From contig OY821777.1 of the NCBI GenBank assembly GCA_963682175.1, positions 19,054,001-19,118,000 of the forward strand: a stretch of 64,000 bases of DNA, in the 5' to 3' direction. The stretch comes from Triglochin maritima. Taxonomy: Eukaryota > Streptophyta > Magnoliopsida > Alismatales > Juncaginaceae. Positions 54,139 through 64,000 of the stretch are shown piece by piece (within the stretch, counting starts at the first letter, position 1; every line of letters starts with the position of its first letter). The position numbers and the translations under genes are program-made. The notes beneath the pieces were generated by a model. That model was not told where the DNA came from. It was given only the letters and a program-made list of their open reading frames with translations, and did no database searches.

Positions 54139-57100
54139 ATGTTCAACAAGATCATCAAACGCACGTCTCGCAAACCCCCAAAATCCGACCTCTCCCTCTT
54201 TCCCCCACCACCTCTTCCGGCGATCAACCACTCCTCCCGCACCACCCTCTCCTCCTCCGTCACCACCCCTTCCACTCCCCCTCCCGTCGCCTCCTCCGCC
54301 TCCCCCACCCTCCCCTCCTCTACCTCCTCGTCCCCCATCGCCCCCCTCCCCCTCCTCCGCGACGCGTCCCCGGCGTCCTTGCCCTCGCTGTTCCTCCGGA
54401 AGCTCCAGATCTGCGCGCTGCCTCTCCTCCCCTCCGATCCACCCAGGGATAGGGAGACCAAACGGCAGACGCTTCTTGAGTTGCTCGATTTCGCGCAGGC
54501 GCAGGGGCGGTTGCCGGAGTCTGCCCAGGAGGCGCTCGTCGTTACCATCGGGGCCAATCTGTTCAGGTTCGGTTCGGTTCGGTTTGGGGTTTGTGAGGTT
54601 TGTTTTTCGAGGCTTTGGATCGTGAAGAGAAGGAATGGAGATTGGAGAGGAAAGAAAAAGAAAATTGAGTTTGCTCTTGTTTCTACGTTCTGTTCCAATC
54701 TGAATTTTTTAACCTTTCGTGGTGTGAAGGCTTCGGTATAGGCGACTGAGACCAAGCTTTTAGGTGGCTTTTATAATCTGGTTGGTTTGTGTACGTTATT
54801 ATGCGTCTTGAGTAAAAAGGGTTTGTTTTTACGTGCTGTTTCAATCTGGTTTGTGAATCTTATTATGGTGTGTTTGGATAACAATTTGGAAAGCAACTTG
54901 ATGAGAACTGGAGGAAAAGAAAGCTAAGTCTTCTATCGTTCAGATAGCAATTAAGGAGAGAGATGGAAAGAAAGAGAAAGACAGATGGAGAGAAAGTGTT
55001 TAATACAAATTGTCCTTCCACTTTCTCTCCAATTTTGCGTAAAAGAATTTGTTTTCATATGGTGTGAAGGCTTCGGTTTAGGCAATTGTGACTAAGCTTT
55101 TAGGTGTCTTTTCAATCTGATGGGTGTAATTGTTATGAGTCTTGCTTTAAAAAGCTTTGTTTGTATGTGCTGTTTCAATCTGGTTTGTGAACCTTACTTG
55201 TGGTGTGTTTGGATAGCAACTCAAGGAGAGAATTGGAGGGTAAAGTATTAACTTTCTCTGGTTTGATAATAATGAAATCAAGAGATAGAGAGAGAGAAAT
55301 GGAGAGAAAGTCTTTATTACAAAATTGTCTGTCAACTTTGTCTCGATTTTGGGTTATAGATTCTGTTTTTGTGTCTTGTTTCAATCTAGTTTGTGAACCT
55401 CACTCATGGTGTGTTTAGACAGCAACTTAAGGAGAACAATGGAGGACAAGAAAACTAAAATCTTCTATCATTCGGATAGCAATTATGAAGACAGATGGAG
55501 GGAAAGTCTTTAATACAAAATGTTCCTCAACTTTCTCTCTGATTTTGGGTAATTTTTGTTTTGTTTTCATATGCTGTTTCAATCTGGCTTGTGAACTTTA
55601 CTTCGTACGAAAGCTTTGGTTTGGCGATTGAGACTGGGAATTGCCCACATCTTAGGATCTAGGGATATGCGTTGAGGTTATAAATCACGTCAATTCTCAC
55701 CCACAAGTCAACTTTTGGATTGACGATCCACTTTTTTTTGTTTCAAGAGAGACCAAGCTTTTAGGTGCCTTTTCAATCTGGTTTGTGTTCATTTGTATGA
55801 GTCGTGAGTAAAAAAGGCTTTTTTTTTGCAATCGAAAAAATGTTTTTATGCCTTTGAAGCTTTTTGTACACATTTTTATAAGTCTTGAGTGAAAAGGCTC
55901 AACCTGTGTTTCTGGATGCTGTTTGGATTGGTTTTGAGGTTGGGTTAAAGGTTCGATTTTGTGTGCTGTTTCAATCTGGTTTGTGGACGACTGGACATTA
56001 GTTAGTATGAAGGCTTCGGGTTTGGGGAGTGAGACTGAGCTTTAGGTGCCTTTTAAATCTGTTCCGTGGCATTGTTATGAGTCTTGACTAAAAAGGCTTT
56101 TTGCAGTTTGAAAACTAGAATGTTTGGATGCCTTTTGAACGTTGTTCTGTAGACATAATTTAGTATTTTTGGAAGCCTTTTCAATAGGTCTGTACTGATT
56201 TTTATGAGCTTGACCAAAAGGAATTCGGTTTTCTAATTAAATCTGACGTTTTTAGTTGACCTTTCATTCTGGTCTTTACATTTCTTAGTCTTAGTGGAAT
56301 GGGTGCAGTTTTGCAAAGAAAGAAAGCTTTTGAGGTATACCTTTTCAGTCTTAAAAAGAATGCTTCACTTTGTGGATTGGAGCAATCTCTTTAGATGCCT
56401 TGTTTTAGTTTACAGTTCTTTTTCTTGGTAATAAGTTATTTTTTCAAATACTGTTAATCACTTAATCAACACGATTGTCTAATCAATACTTTTAACTGTT
56501 TGATTGATTCTCGTCTTTCACTTTTTTCGTACTGTTACCCTTGTTCATCTCAATTAATTGGGTTCCTCGGATCACCAAAAAAAGAAGAATATTTTTTGTC
56601 ACTTTTGCTGTTATGCTTTTGTTGATTGACTCTAGTATAATTGGAACTATCTGTGTTGGTACTTTTAACTGTGTTTCGATTGATTCTCATCTTTCACTTT
56701 CCTCCCGTACTGTTACTCTTGCTCATCTCAATTAATTGGGTTCCTCAGATCACACAAAAAAAGAATCTTTTTATGCAACTTTTGCTGTTCTGCTTTTGTT
56801 GATTGTTTGTTCATTGTTTTGTCTCTGCCCCTATCTTTATCTGGGTCCTCTTTCTGAAGATTCTGATCTGCTTATGACTATTCAGGTGTTTGCCCCCCTC
56901 ATCGAGTCAGGAACCTCCGGATCCGGAGGAGGATGACCCCTTTTTTGACCCTGCATGGCCACACTTGCAGCTGGTTTATGAGCTGTTATTGAGATATGTG
57001 GTGTCACAGGAGACAGATACAAAGGTGGCGAAGAGGTGGTTGGATCATTCATTTGTGTTGAAGTTGCTCGAGTTGTTTAATTCGGAGGATCCACGTGAGA

Positions 57101-60100
57101 GGGAGTACCTCAAGACCATTCTGCATAGGTTTGGTGCTATGTTGTTTACATAAAATTGAGATGCGGGCTTGCTAGAGTGTCGTAGTTTTAGTTACTTGTG
57201 CTAATTTTTTGAATCAATTTTATTATCACTTTGGACAACATAATTTCATGGTACTAGAAGTATAAAACTTGATATGGTAAAATTCAGGAATTTTCTTCTT
57301 CTGGTGCTTTGAGTCAATACCAGGAGATATAAGCCCATGCATTCTTGATTTGATATATGGTTGCACAGTAAGTGAGATGCATGATAAAAGTCTAGATAGA
57401 TAAATGTTTTTGGTGATTTGAGGTTTTTATTCCATTAAGTAAAATCATGTAATTGCAACTTCATTGTCTTTGCTTTGATGATCTATAACCTCATATAATA
57501 TTGCTGATTTGTTAGACGATAGGAGGGAGTTAACATGATAGAAGATTTATTAGAAATGTTTGTGGTGGTTTATGTTTCCTATAAACCTTATTAGAAATGT
57601 TGTGATTTGGAAACCTTATTGCCAATATAAAAAAGATGTGATTGCTTTGCTAAGTTGAGATATATCATGCTACAATTTCATGGAAAATACTTGTGCTAGT
57701 TTAAATTAGTTTGACAATTTACAACAAATTAACGAGTTTTTTTGGGGGAAATGTCATGATTTGTGTGTGATAAGTTTATTAGTTTTTATTTTACACATGG
57801 GTAGTTACGGTTTAAATATTACTGCAACTGTGATGCTTTGTGCATCTACGGAATATAGTGAAGCTTGTAGTAAATGTGCATGACAGAATAATATTTGCAT
57901 GGCACATGTCTGATTGACACCAACCTGTAATTCAGGATCTATGGGAAATTCATGGTGCATAGACCCTTCATCCGGAAGGCCATAAACAACATCTTTTATC
58001 GATTTGTATTTGAGACGGAGCGACATTGTGGGATAGGTGAATTGTTAGAGATTCTTGGAAGCATTATTAATGGATTTGCCTTGCCAATGAAGGAAGAGCA
58101 CAAGTTGTTCCTGGTGAGGACGCTGATCCCGCTGCACAAACCAAAGTCCATTGCGTTCTACCACCAACAACTTTCATATTGCATTGTACAATTTGTGGAG
58201 AAGGATCATAAGTTGGCGGATGCAGTCATAAGGGGGTTGTTGAGGTATTGGCCATTGACAAATTGCCAAAAAGAGGTTCTCTTTCTTGGGGAGTTGGAGG
58301 AGGTATTGGAAGCCACTCAGCCCTCCGAGTTTCAGAAGTGTATGGGGCCTCTGTTTAGGCAGATAGCTCGGTGCCTCAATAGCTCACATTTTCAGGTACA
58401 ACTACTTGTTTAGTGTTGGTTTGTTTGTTTTTGAGTTTACAGCAAAATATGACTATTGTTGTTTGCATATCAACTCATTAAACTCTTTCTTTTTTATCGA
58501 TATGTCAACACATATAACTCAGGGAGAGGGGAATGGGGGTTATGTTTGAATACAAAAGAGGAAGAGAAGAGTTTTAAATTAGGTGGTCAGAAATTTCGGG
58601 ATTTAATGGTCTCATTTCTTAACATTGTCCCAGGATTTACTATCAAATATTGATAAAGTTAAATTTGTTACTAGAAGATAGTGTATGTTGAAGTTGTGTC
58701 TAGAAAATACCAAGAGTAATTGGACTATCCCCAATGCAGACCTGCATTTTGCAAGGAGACTTGTCTATTTGAAATTTAGGACTTGCAAAGGACGAGATAT
58801 TTGAAATATGAGTTTGTATAAAGACTTGACTCTGTCTTGTGCGTTTCATTGGTTATTCTTCCAAATATCTAACCTACAATATAGGTTTATTTAATACTTA
58901 TTCTTTGGTCCAGTGGTGCGTCATTTGAAAGTGTACTCATTAAAGTTTGTGTATTTAGTGATATTTGTTATTTTATATTTTGAAAAATAGAACTAATGTA
59001 AAGGGAATTTGTTGGATGAAGAGAGGCTGGGACTGTCCCAAGTTACCTGGTCGGACACTTTAAGATTAGATTCTAACAGTCTGTACATGCTTCAAAGAAT
59101 TTTGAAATTAAAACAGAGTAAACAAGGGAGTAGGAACTAGTTACAAACTTATGTTTCTAATCTCGTAGCTGTACACTTGTATTTCTGTCTTGTTATCGTT
59201 TTTTCTAAATCAAAATATGATCTAGCATAATGGAGCTGCTTCTATGATCTATCTCCAGCGAGCTGCTTCTGTATCCGGAGCGCATCATAAAGCAAACAGA
59301 ATCAATTTATTGAGCAATGGGGGTAATCTCTTAGGTCATTAGTATTGTTAACATCATCATATGTATTTACTTCAAAGTGTAATAATTAAGGGATTGAAAT
59401 TTAGTCCAGACAAAAGATTATCATTGATGAAGTTCAAAATTTGACATGGTTAGAGGCTTTTGGATTTTAGATTGAATGTAGAATGCCTGTTTACAAAATA
59501 ACGTGAAGTAAAGCTAAATAATGAAAAGGTAAGACAAATTCATGTAATCACACAAGAAAGTTTATATAACATTTATAAATCATTATAAGATAAGCTACCA
59601 TCAGGGTGAAGCAATTCAGATGCGATTGTTTAGAATGCGTTTGACATTTCAAATTATTTGGTTGGAGTTTGGGTAAAAAAATAAAAAATAGAACTCTATG
59701 TATGCAGATATAGTTATTGAAACAACTTTAACAGAAATGAAGGGAACCATGTGCTAGTCTTATATACAGGGGCTTAAAACATTGATATGATTCTAACACA
59801 CTAGGATTCTATAGTTCACACTATCCGGAAAAAAAGTATCCCAAGAGATGAGTTGCACCCATGGTTGATATGATGGAAGATGGAGCTTTCAAGTTCAACT
59901 ATTACTCAAGAAAACTAGTTAAGAAGTCATTTACTTGGATCAGTGTAAATTGTTCAGGGAGGGTACCGGATAGCAGCCAAATCCTGTATCCCACCTGTAA
60001 ATGTGGTTACAACTGCTCTCTGTTTTGTAAATAATTATGTTAGTTGCTGGTATGTGCTTGCCAAAATTCAATACCATTTGAGTTGTGAAGCAAGGATCTC

Positions 60101-61846
60101 CTTGATAAGTTGATGTAAATGCTATTAAGAACTATGTTTTGGCTGGTTTAAGATAAAATGAACAATTCTCTGTTAATTGACGAGCCTGCTATGGAGATTC
60201 CGTTTCCATGAAAAATAAATAAATTAAATCACACTTGTCCAGTAATTTTATAATTGGAAAGACTAAACAAAGTTCTATATTACATTCATTGAGAGAATTT
60301 CTGTGTATGAATCTGGCAGTCATTTAGATTAAATGGTTTTTAAAGTGTTTTTGATCCACTAGTTAATAAGATATTCTTGTTGGCATGCGAAGGTTTTATT
60401 TTTTTATCAACATTATGCAATGTTTGCTGCATTAGTTAAAGTTTAAGTAAATATTTTTTCTTTCTTTATAGTTTTCATCTCTACTGTTAAAACTTCGAAT
60501 GTTTACAGAAATCTTGATATAATTTGAATGTATGGAGGAATGCATGCCTGTGCTTGTCCGATGAAAATAATATGCCTAATCTTTGGGGAAATCTTCAAAC
60601 AAAGTCAATAGTTCTCGGTAGGCATGATTGCATGAAGAATAACTTTGGATTTTTTTGGATATTGATGTGACTTATATCCATTGGATGCAAATAGCATAAT
60701 GAATTTAGATTCATTATGAAGAACCTTTAGGTCAGAGACCTGAGCATTTAGACCGATTTAACACAATCTCTGCATATAAACAACTAATGTTATTTGTGGT
60801 TCTCGAATATTCCTCATGAAAAAAAATACCAATTAAGCTTAACATGCAAGTATCATGTTCAATTTATAATTATGCCATTTCTAACCAAAATAACCAATGG
60901 AACATGTCTTATGGCAACCAACTCTACGATCACTGTGGGATTATAAGGTTTCCCAGTATTGCCATAGAACTGGACCTGTAGCGCCTTGATCCAAACTAAG
61001 AAGCCTATTTTCATAATGAGTATTATAGTTGTCTCAGGAGAAGTTTTTGCTAGGATAAATGCAAATTGGTATTACTATGAGCTCATATCAGCTGTGCTCC
61101 ATCCAATTCGGTGTATTTTTGTGATGGACGAGAGTTCTTTCCCAGCTCAAGCTGACTGTGCACGTCCTCGCGCATTGTTGCTTGTATTTATGTAACACTG
61201 GATTTCAGTGAAATAATAAAAATTTCAACAAGTAATTTTTGCTTTACCCATTTGTTGGCATAGGTTATGTCCATTCTTGTGCCTTAAAAGAAAGTAATGG
61301 GGAGAAAATAAAATGTTTGTTATTAATTTTTTTCCTCTGGACTCCTGTCAATTGGCAGGGCTTTTGTGCTCTGTTGTGGCTGGAACCTTCTGAGCCAAAT
61401 ATTCAGCATTCAACAACTCATGGCTAATGCCAGAGAACGGCATCTATGCTATATTTCTAGACACGTTTCCTTGGTTTTCTTTAACTTCTGATGCCTTTAA
61501 CTTCTGATGCTCTTCACAGGTTGCGGAGCGAGCTCTATTTCTCTGGAACAATGACCATATTGTCAATCTAATTGCCCAAAATCGCGGTGTTATACTCCCC
61601 ATAATATTCGAAGCACTGGAGAAAAACATACAGGGACACTGGAACCAAGCTGTTCACGGCTTGACAGTGAACATCCGCAAGATGTTCCTTGACATGGACA
61701 ATGAGCTTTTCGAAGAGTGCCAGCTTCAGTATATAGAGAAAATGGCCAACGCAAAAGCTCGGGAGGAGCAAAGAGAGTTGACATGGAAAAGACTGGAAGA
61801 GGTTGCGTCGAAGGCTGCAGCTGATGACATGGTTCTTGTGAACTAG
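54139..61846 (+). CDS. Protein phosphatase 2A regulatory subunit B' (B56), 485 aa
   Basis: Exons 54139-54566, 56886-57128, 57936-58395 and 61520-61846 join in phase with GT-AG introns (1458 nt). The N-terminus [17 protein letters not shown] resembles the basic start of plant B' alpha/beta-type subunits. Residues ~20-70 are a Ser/Pro/Thr-rich low-complexity stretch. From ~75 to the end is the B56 HEAT-like solenoid with family hallmarks [90 protein letters not shown] and [14 protein letters not shown]' subunits direct the PP2A catalytic/scaffold dimer to substrates; in plants they act in hormone, immune and stress signalling. Length and motifs look complete. The ATG follows a start-stop uORF. 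Which B' isoform it corresponds to is not decided. Confidence 0.97.
54720..56100 (+). repeat. Degenerate ~300 bp tandem repeats in PP2A intron 1
   Basis: Blocks recur in the same order: GTGAAGGCTTCGGT...TTTTAGGTG (54725, 55063, variants at 55613 and 56011), TTTCAATCTGGTTTGTGAA (54838, 55169, 55380, 55578) and GGTGTGTTTGGATAGCAACT-like (54866, 55202, 55408). The copies differ by substitutions and deletions. Confidence 0.8.
56488..56812 (+). repeat. ~173 bp tandem duplication before the exon 2 acceptor
   Basis: Two copies share TACTTTTAACTG, GATTGATTCTC, TTTCACTTT, CTCAATTAATTGGGTTCCTC and CTTTTGCTGTT in the same order, about 173 bases apart. They end roughly 75 bases upstream of the intron 1 acceptor. 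Confidence 0.9.
58396..61519 (+). other. PP2A intron 3, 3.1 kb, nothing else seen
   Basis: AT-rich intron without a recognised gene or bounded transposon. A 15-bp direct duplication (TTTAACTTCTGATGC) sits directly before the acceptor at 61519. Confidence 0.6.
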
Positions 61847-62626
61847 TTGATTTGACACACATTGTTCTATTCGTTATTTTTGTCTTCTCCACGTTTGATC
61901 TGCGATCAGATTATTAGGGTAGGCAGATAAAATTATTGTAATTCTAGATGTATCATCTTATTACGGATGTAAGGCAAGCTCATGAATGGTTGTGAAGAAA
62001 AAAATCTTTTTTTGTTGTGCATTTTTGAAGTAAAAAAATGGTTTGTATTTGTTTCAGAGCTGAGACACTTACGTTATTCATAAATTTTGGAAGAAAGGTA
62101 GTTTCATTTTTTTTTCATTTGATGAACGAATATATTTTTTCTGTGTGAAACACATCGGTTAGACCTTGTATTTGGAATGTGGGTATCTTATTCTTAGAAC
62201 TCAATCACTGTTATTGGCATCGTGTAGGAATATTTTTAAAAAGTTCATGCTAAATTTTATAATTCTTAGGAAGTTAATTATTTTGAGCTTCTTAACTCTT
62301 TGATTTTGATTTCATTTACCGTTTGAGTAAGGAAACAAGTTATCAAAATTTGGCTTATGGGTGTTCCGAACTTTTGATGATTATATTCCACCAATCTTAT
62401 TCAGTTAGTATTACAAATAAAATTTACTTAAGCTTCAAACATCACTTCATATGATCAATACTTTGTCAAATGGGTTCCATGTGTTGCATACAAATTATAT
62501 TGCGTATATTTGAGCAAATATTCTTTAGGTTTTGGTTAAGAAAACCAATCAAAAGAGAAAGAAAAGACAAGCAAAATGACTCAAAATAGTAACATATTTT
62601 GGTTTAAGTATTTTTGTATTTATTTA
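61847..62626. other. PP2A 3' UTR and intergenic sequence
   Basis: The 3' UTR starts at 61847. AT-rich sequence such as GATAAAATTATTGTAATTC near 61925 may hold the polyadenylation signals. No further gene. Confidence 0.5.
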
Positions 62627-63103
62627 AATCCTTAAAAAAATGAATTTTTTTTCGAATTAAAATTATTTTTTAAATTTCCAAAATAAATATCTCCCAAACA
62701 TATTTCTCAAACTACCTGCGGTGACTGATCTTGTTTTTTTAGTGAGACACCGAGTTACGTAGAAAAAATTCTATCTAGAAATCGACGTTGCCAATGTCGA
62801 GTTCTTTATTTGGAAAAACAAATCAAAAATGTTGAGTCCAAACATTCACAGAAATTTGTACCAAATTGGACTCGGCAACACTAGTGCCGAGTTCTGTTTA
62901 GTAGAGCTCGTTATCGGTGTTGTCGAGTTTATTGAGCAAAACTATGCACCTTTGTAGGTGAGTTTGGTTTAATAGAAGTCGACCCCTTGCACTCCTAGAC
63001 GCCGTGTTCAATGTATCCCTGGTTTAGTTTGAGAAATATGTGTGTGAGGTTTATTTTAGAAATTTTTATTAAAATTAATTTTATTTCGAAAAAAGTACCT
63101 AAT
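62627..63103. mobile_element. Fold-back element with ~85 bp inverted arms
   Basis: Left arm 62627-62713 and right arm 63023-63103 pair imperfectly; the best part is CATATTTCTCAAACTA against TAGTTTGAGAAATATG. The interior repeats GTTGCCAATGTCGAG and GCAACACTAGTGCCGAG types. Long degenerate arms suggest a Mutator-like miniature element. No clear TSD was found. Confidence 0.6.
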
Positions 63104-64000
63104 TTTTTTATGTAACTTGAGCAAATCAAGGTTGGATTCCTTTAAGCGATCTCTAGAATATCTCTACGATCATTCCAGACAAACACAAATCCAATTGATA
63201 CCTAGATCAAGCCTACATTTGACAAGGACATAAAAAACTCTTCTATGCAAAATTGCCCACGAGTGGTTGATTGTTTGTCCGACAGAATATGGGAGAATAA
63301 CTAGTTTTATATGAATCCATCATGTATTTTTGGTAACGATTGGCCACTTTCATTTTCGAAGTCTTGTTGAGTGGTCGACAATTGCTACCTAAAGTCCTCG
63401 TTTCCTAGTTTTACCCAATTTGTGAGAAGGACCATTTCGATGCGAAAAACAAATTTTCCAGGTGTAATTTTATTGTTCTATATTCTAACCACCGTCAAGT
63501 CTCACCTAATATCACTAATAAATGAGAACCTATAAATAAAGACCTCGACCATAGTTTTATACCTCCATTATACTTGCTAATCTTCTACTCCTTTGAGTCT
63601 GACTTTTCATGCTCTCAAGTTCATATTCTAAAAGTCTACACTTCAAAATCATATTTGTTTTTAACTTCATATACATTAAAATACCAGTCCAAAGTAGAAA
63701 AAAATACATAAAGCTACCTAATTTTGATAGAACACAAAAAACACCTAATTTTGATAGCTAGGACAAGAAGAAATTACCTAAAGAAACAACCACTTCTAAG
63801 AATGCAAAGTGTTTTCTTGACAGTTTACAAGAGAAATGAAACTTCACCCTTCAACAAGTAAACACAATACTTGAGGGCTAATTTACATAAGTTTTGTAAG
63901 GGTATTGGCCTTTACTCTCCACAATGTAGATCGATCCTCCATTGATTCCAAAAAAAAAAAAAAAAGATGTTGCATACACAGACCTATGTTTTACCTTTCA
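63104..64000. other. Intergenic, no gene seen
   Basis: Only short open frames. A 17-base A run lies near 63949-63965. The short sequence ACCTAATTTTGATAG is present twice (63716-63770). Confidence 0.5.

Noticed and set aside
53973..54755. 260-codon frame on the minus strand
   Set aside because: It lies antisense to PP2A exon 1, whose C-rich coding sequence lacks stops on the other strand; no family features.

Overview
The window is nuclear DNA of a flowering plant, probably a eudicot. The evidence is AT-rich GT-AG introns, a PP2A B' gene and a DCD-kelch gene of plant type, and dense plant transposons (Ty1-copia, Ty3-gypsy-like, RTE-type LINE, hAT, FAR1-class Mutator). Only two host genes are evident. 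No bacterial operon, CRISPR array, rRNA or tRNA gene was found. All boundaries, exon joins and target-site duplications (TSDs) were read by eye from the sequence.

Layout. 1-10 kb is transposon debris: a gypsy-type LTR end (to 910), a 2.07 kb LTR with a reversed initiator-Met primer-binding site (2018-4087), a hAT miniature element with a perfect 8-bp TSD (4399-4978), a truncated relative of the 2 kb LTR, and a broken hAT transposase gene (7237-9411). 11.2-27.0 kb carries, on the minus strand, a complete ten-exon gene for a 727-residue DCD-domain plus kelch-repeat protein. Its introns hold two hAT miniature elements, a LINE fragment, a solo LTR with TSD CACCA, and a 49-bp copy of its own exon 5.

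29.2-38.4 kb is the most unusual part. An 8.3 kb Mutator-like element (29216-37527) and a 845 bp relative (37537-38381) sit head-to-tail and share the 9-bp TSD TTATTTTTT at all three junctions. The large element has two genes pointing at each other: a ULP1-type (C48) cysteine protease gene with a very long charged repeat, and a FAR1/MULE transposase gene with a SWIM zinc finger. Both are stopped by transition-type nonsense codons. Five arrays of one minisatellite family (core TGTCCGGAATAAG) lie inside an intron of each gene, between the genes, upstream of the transposase, and inside the small relative.

39.8-53.7 kb is a nested retrotransposon stack. A broken copia element was invaded by a minus-strand gypsy-like element (TSD GGAGG). 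One LTR of that element was invaded by two solo LTRs (TSDs CATCT and TCGTA), and the second of these by a third (TSD CTTTG). A fourth solo LTR (TSD ATTTG) split the copia integrase region. The second LTR of the gypsy-like element keeps two of the empty sites. 54.1-61.8 kb holds a four-exon gene for a 485-residue PP2A B' (B56) regulatory subunit, preceded by a start-stop upstream ORF (ATGTGA). The last 2 kb has a fold-back element and no gene.

The two host genes are unrelated in function as far as can be seen. The rest reflects transposon insertion, solo-LTR formation and decay.
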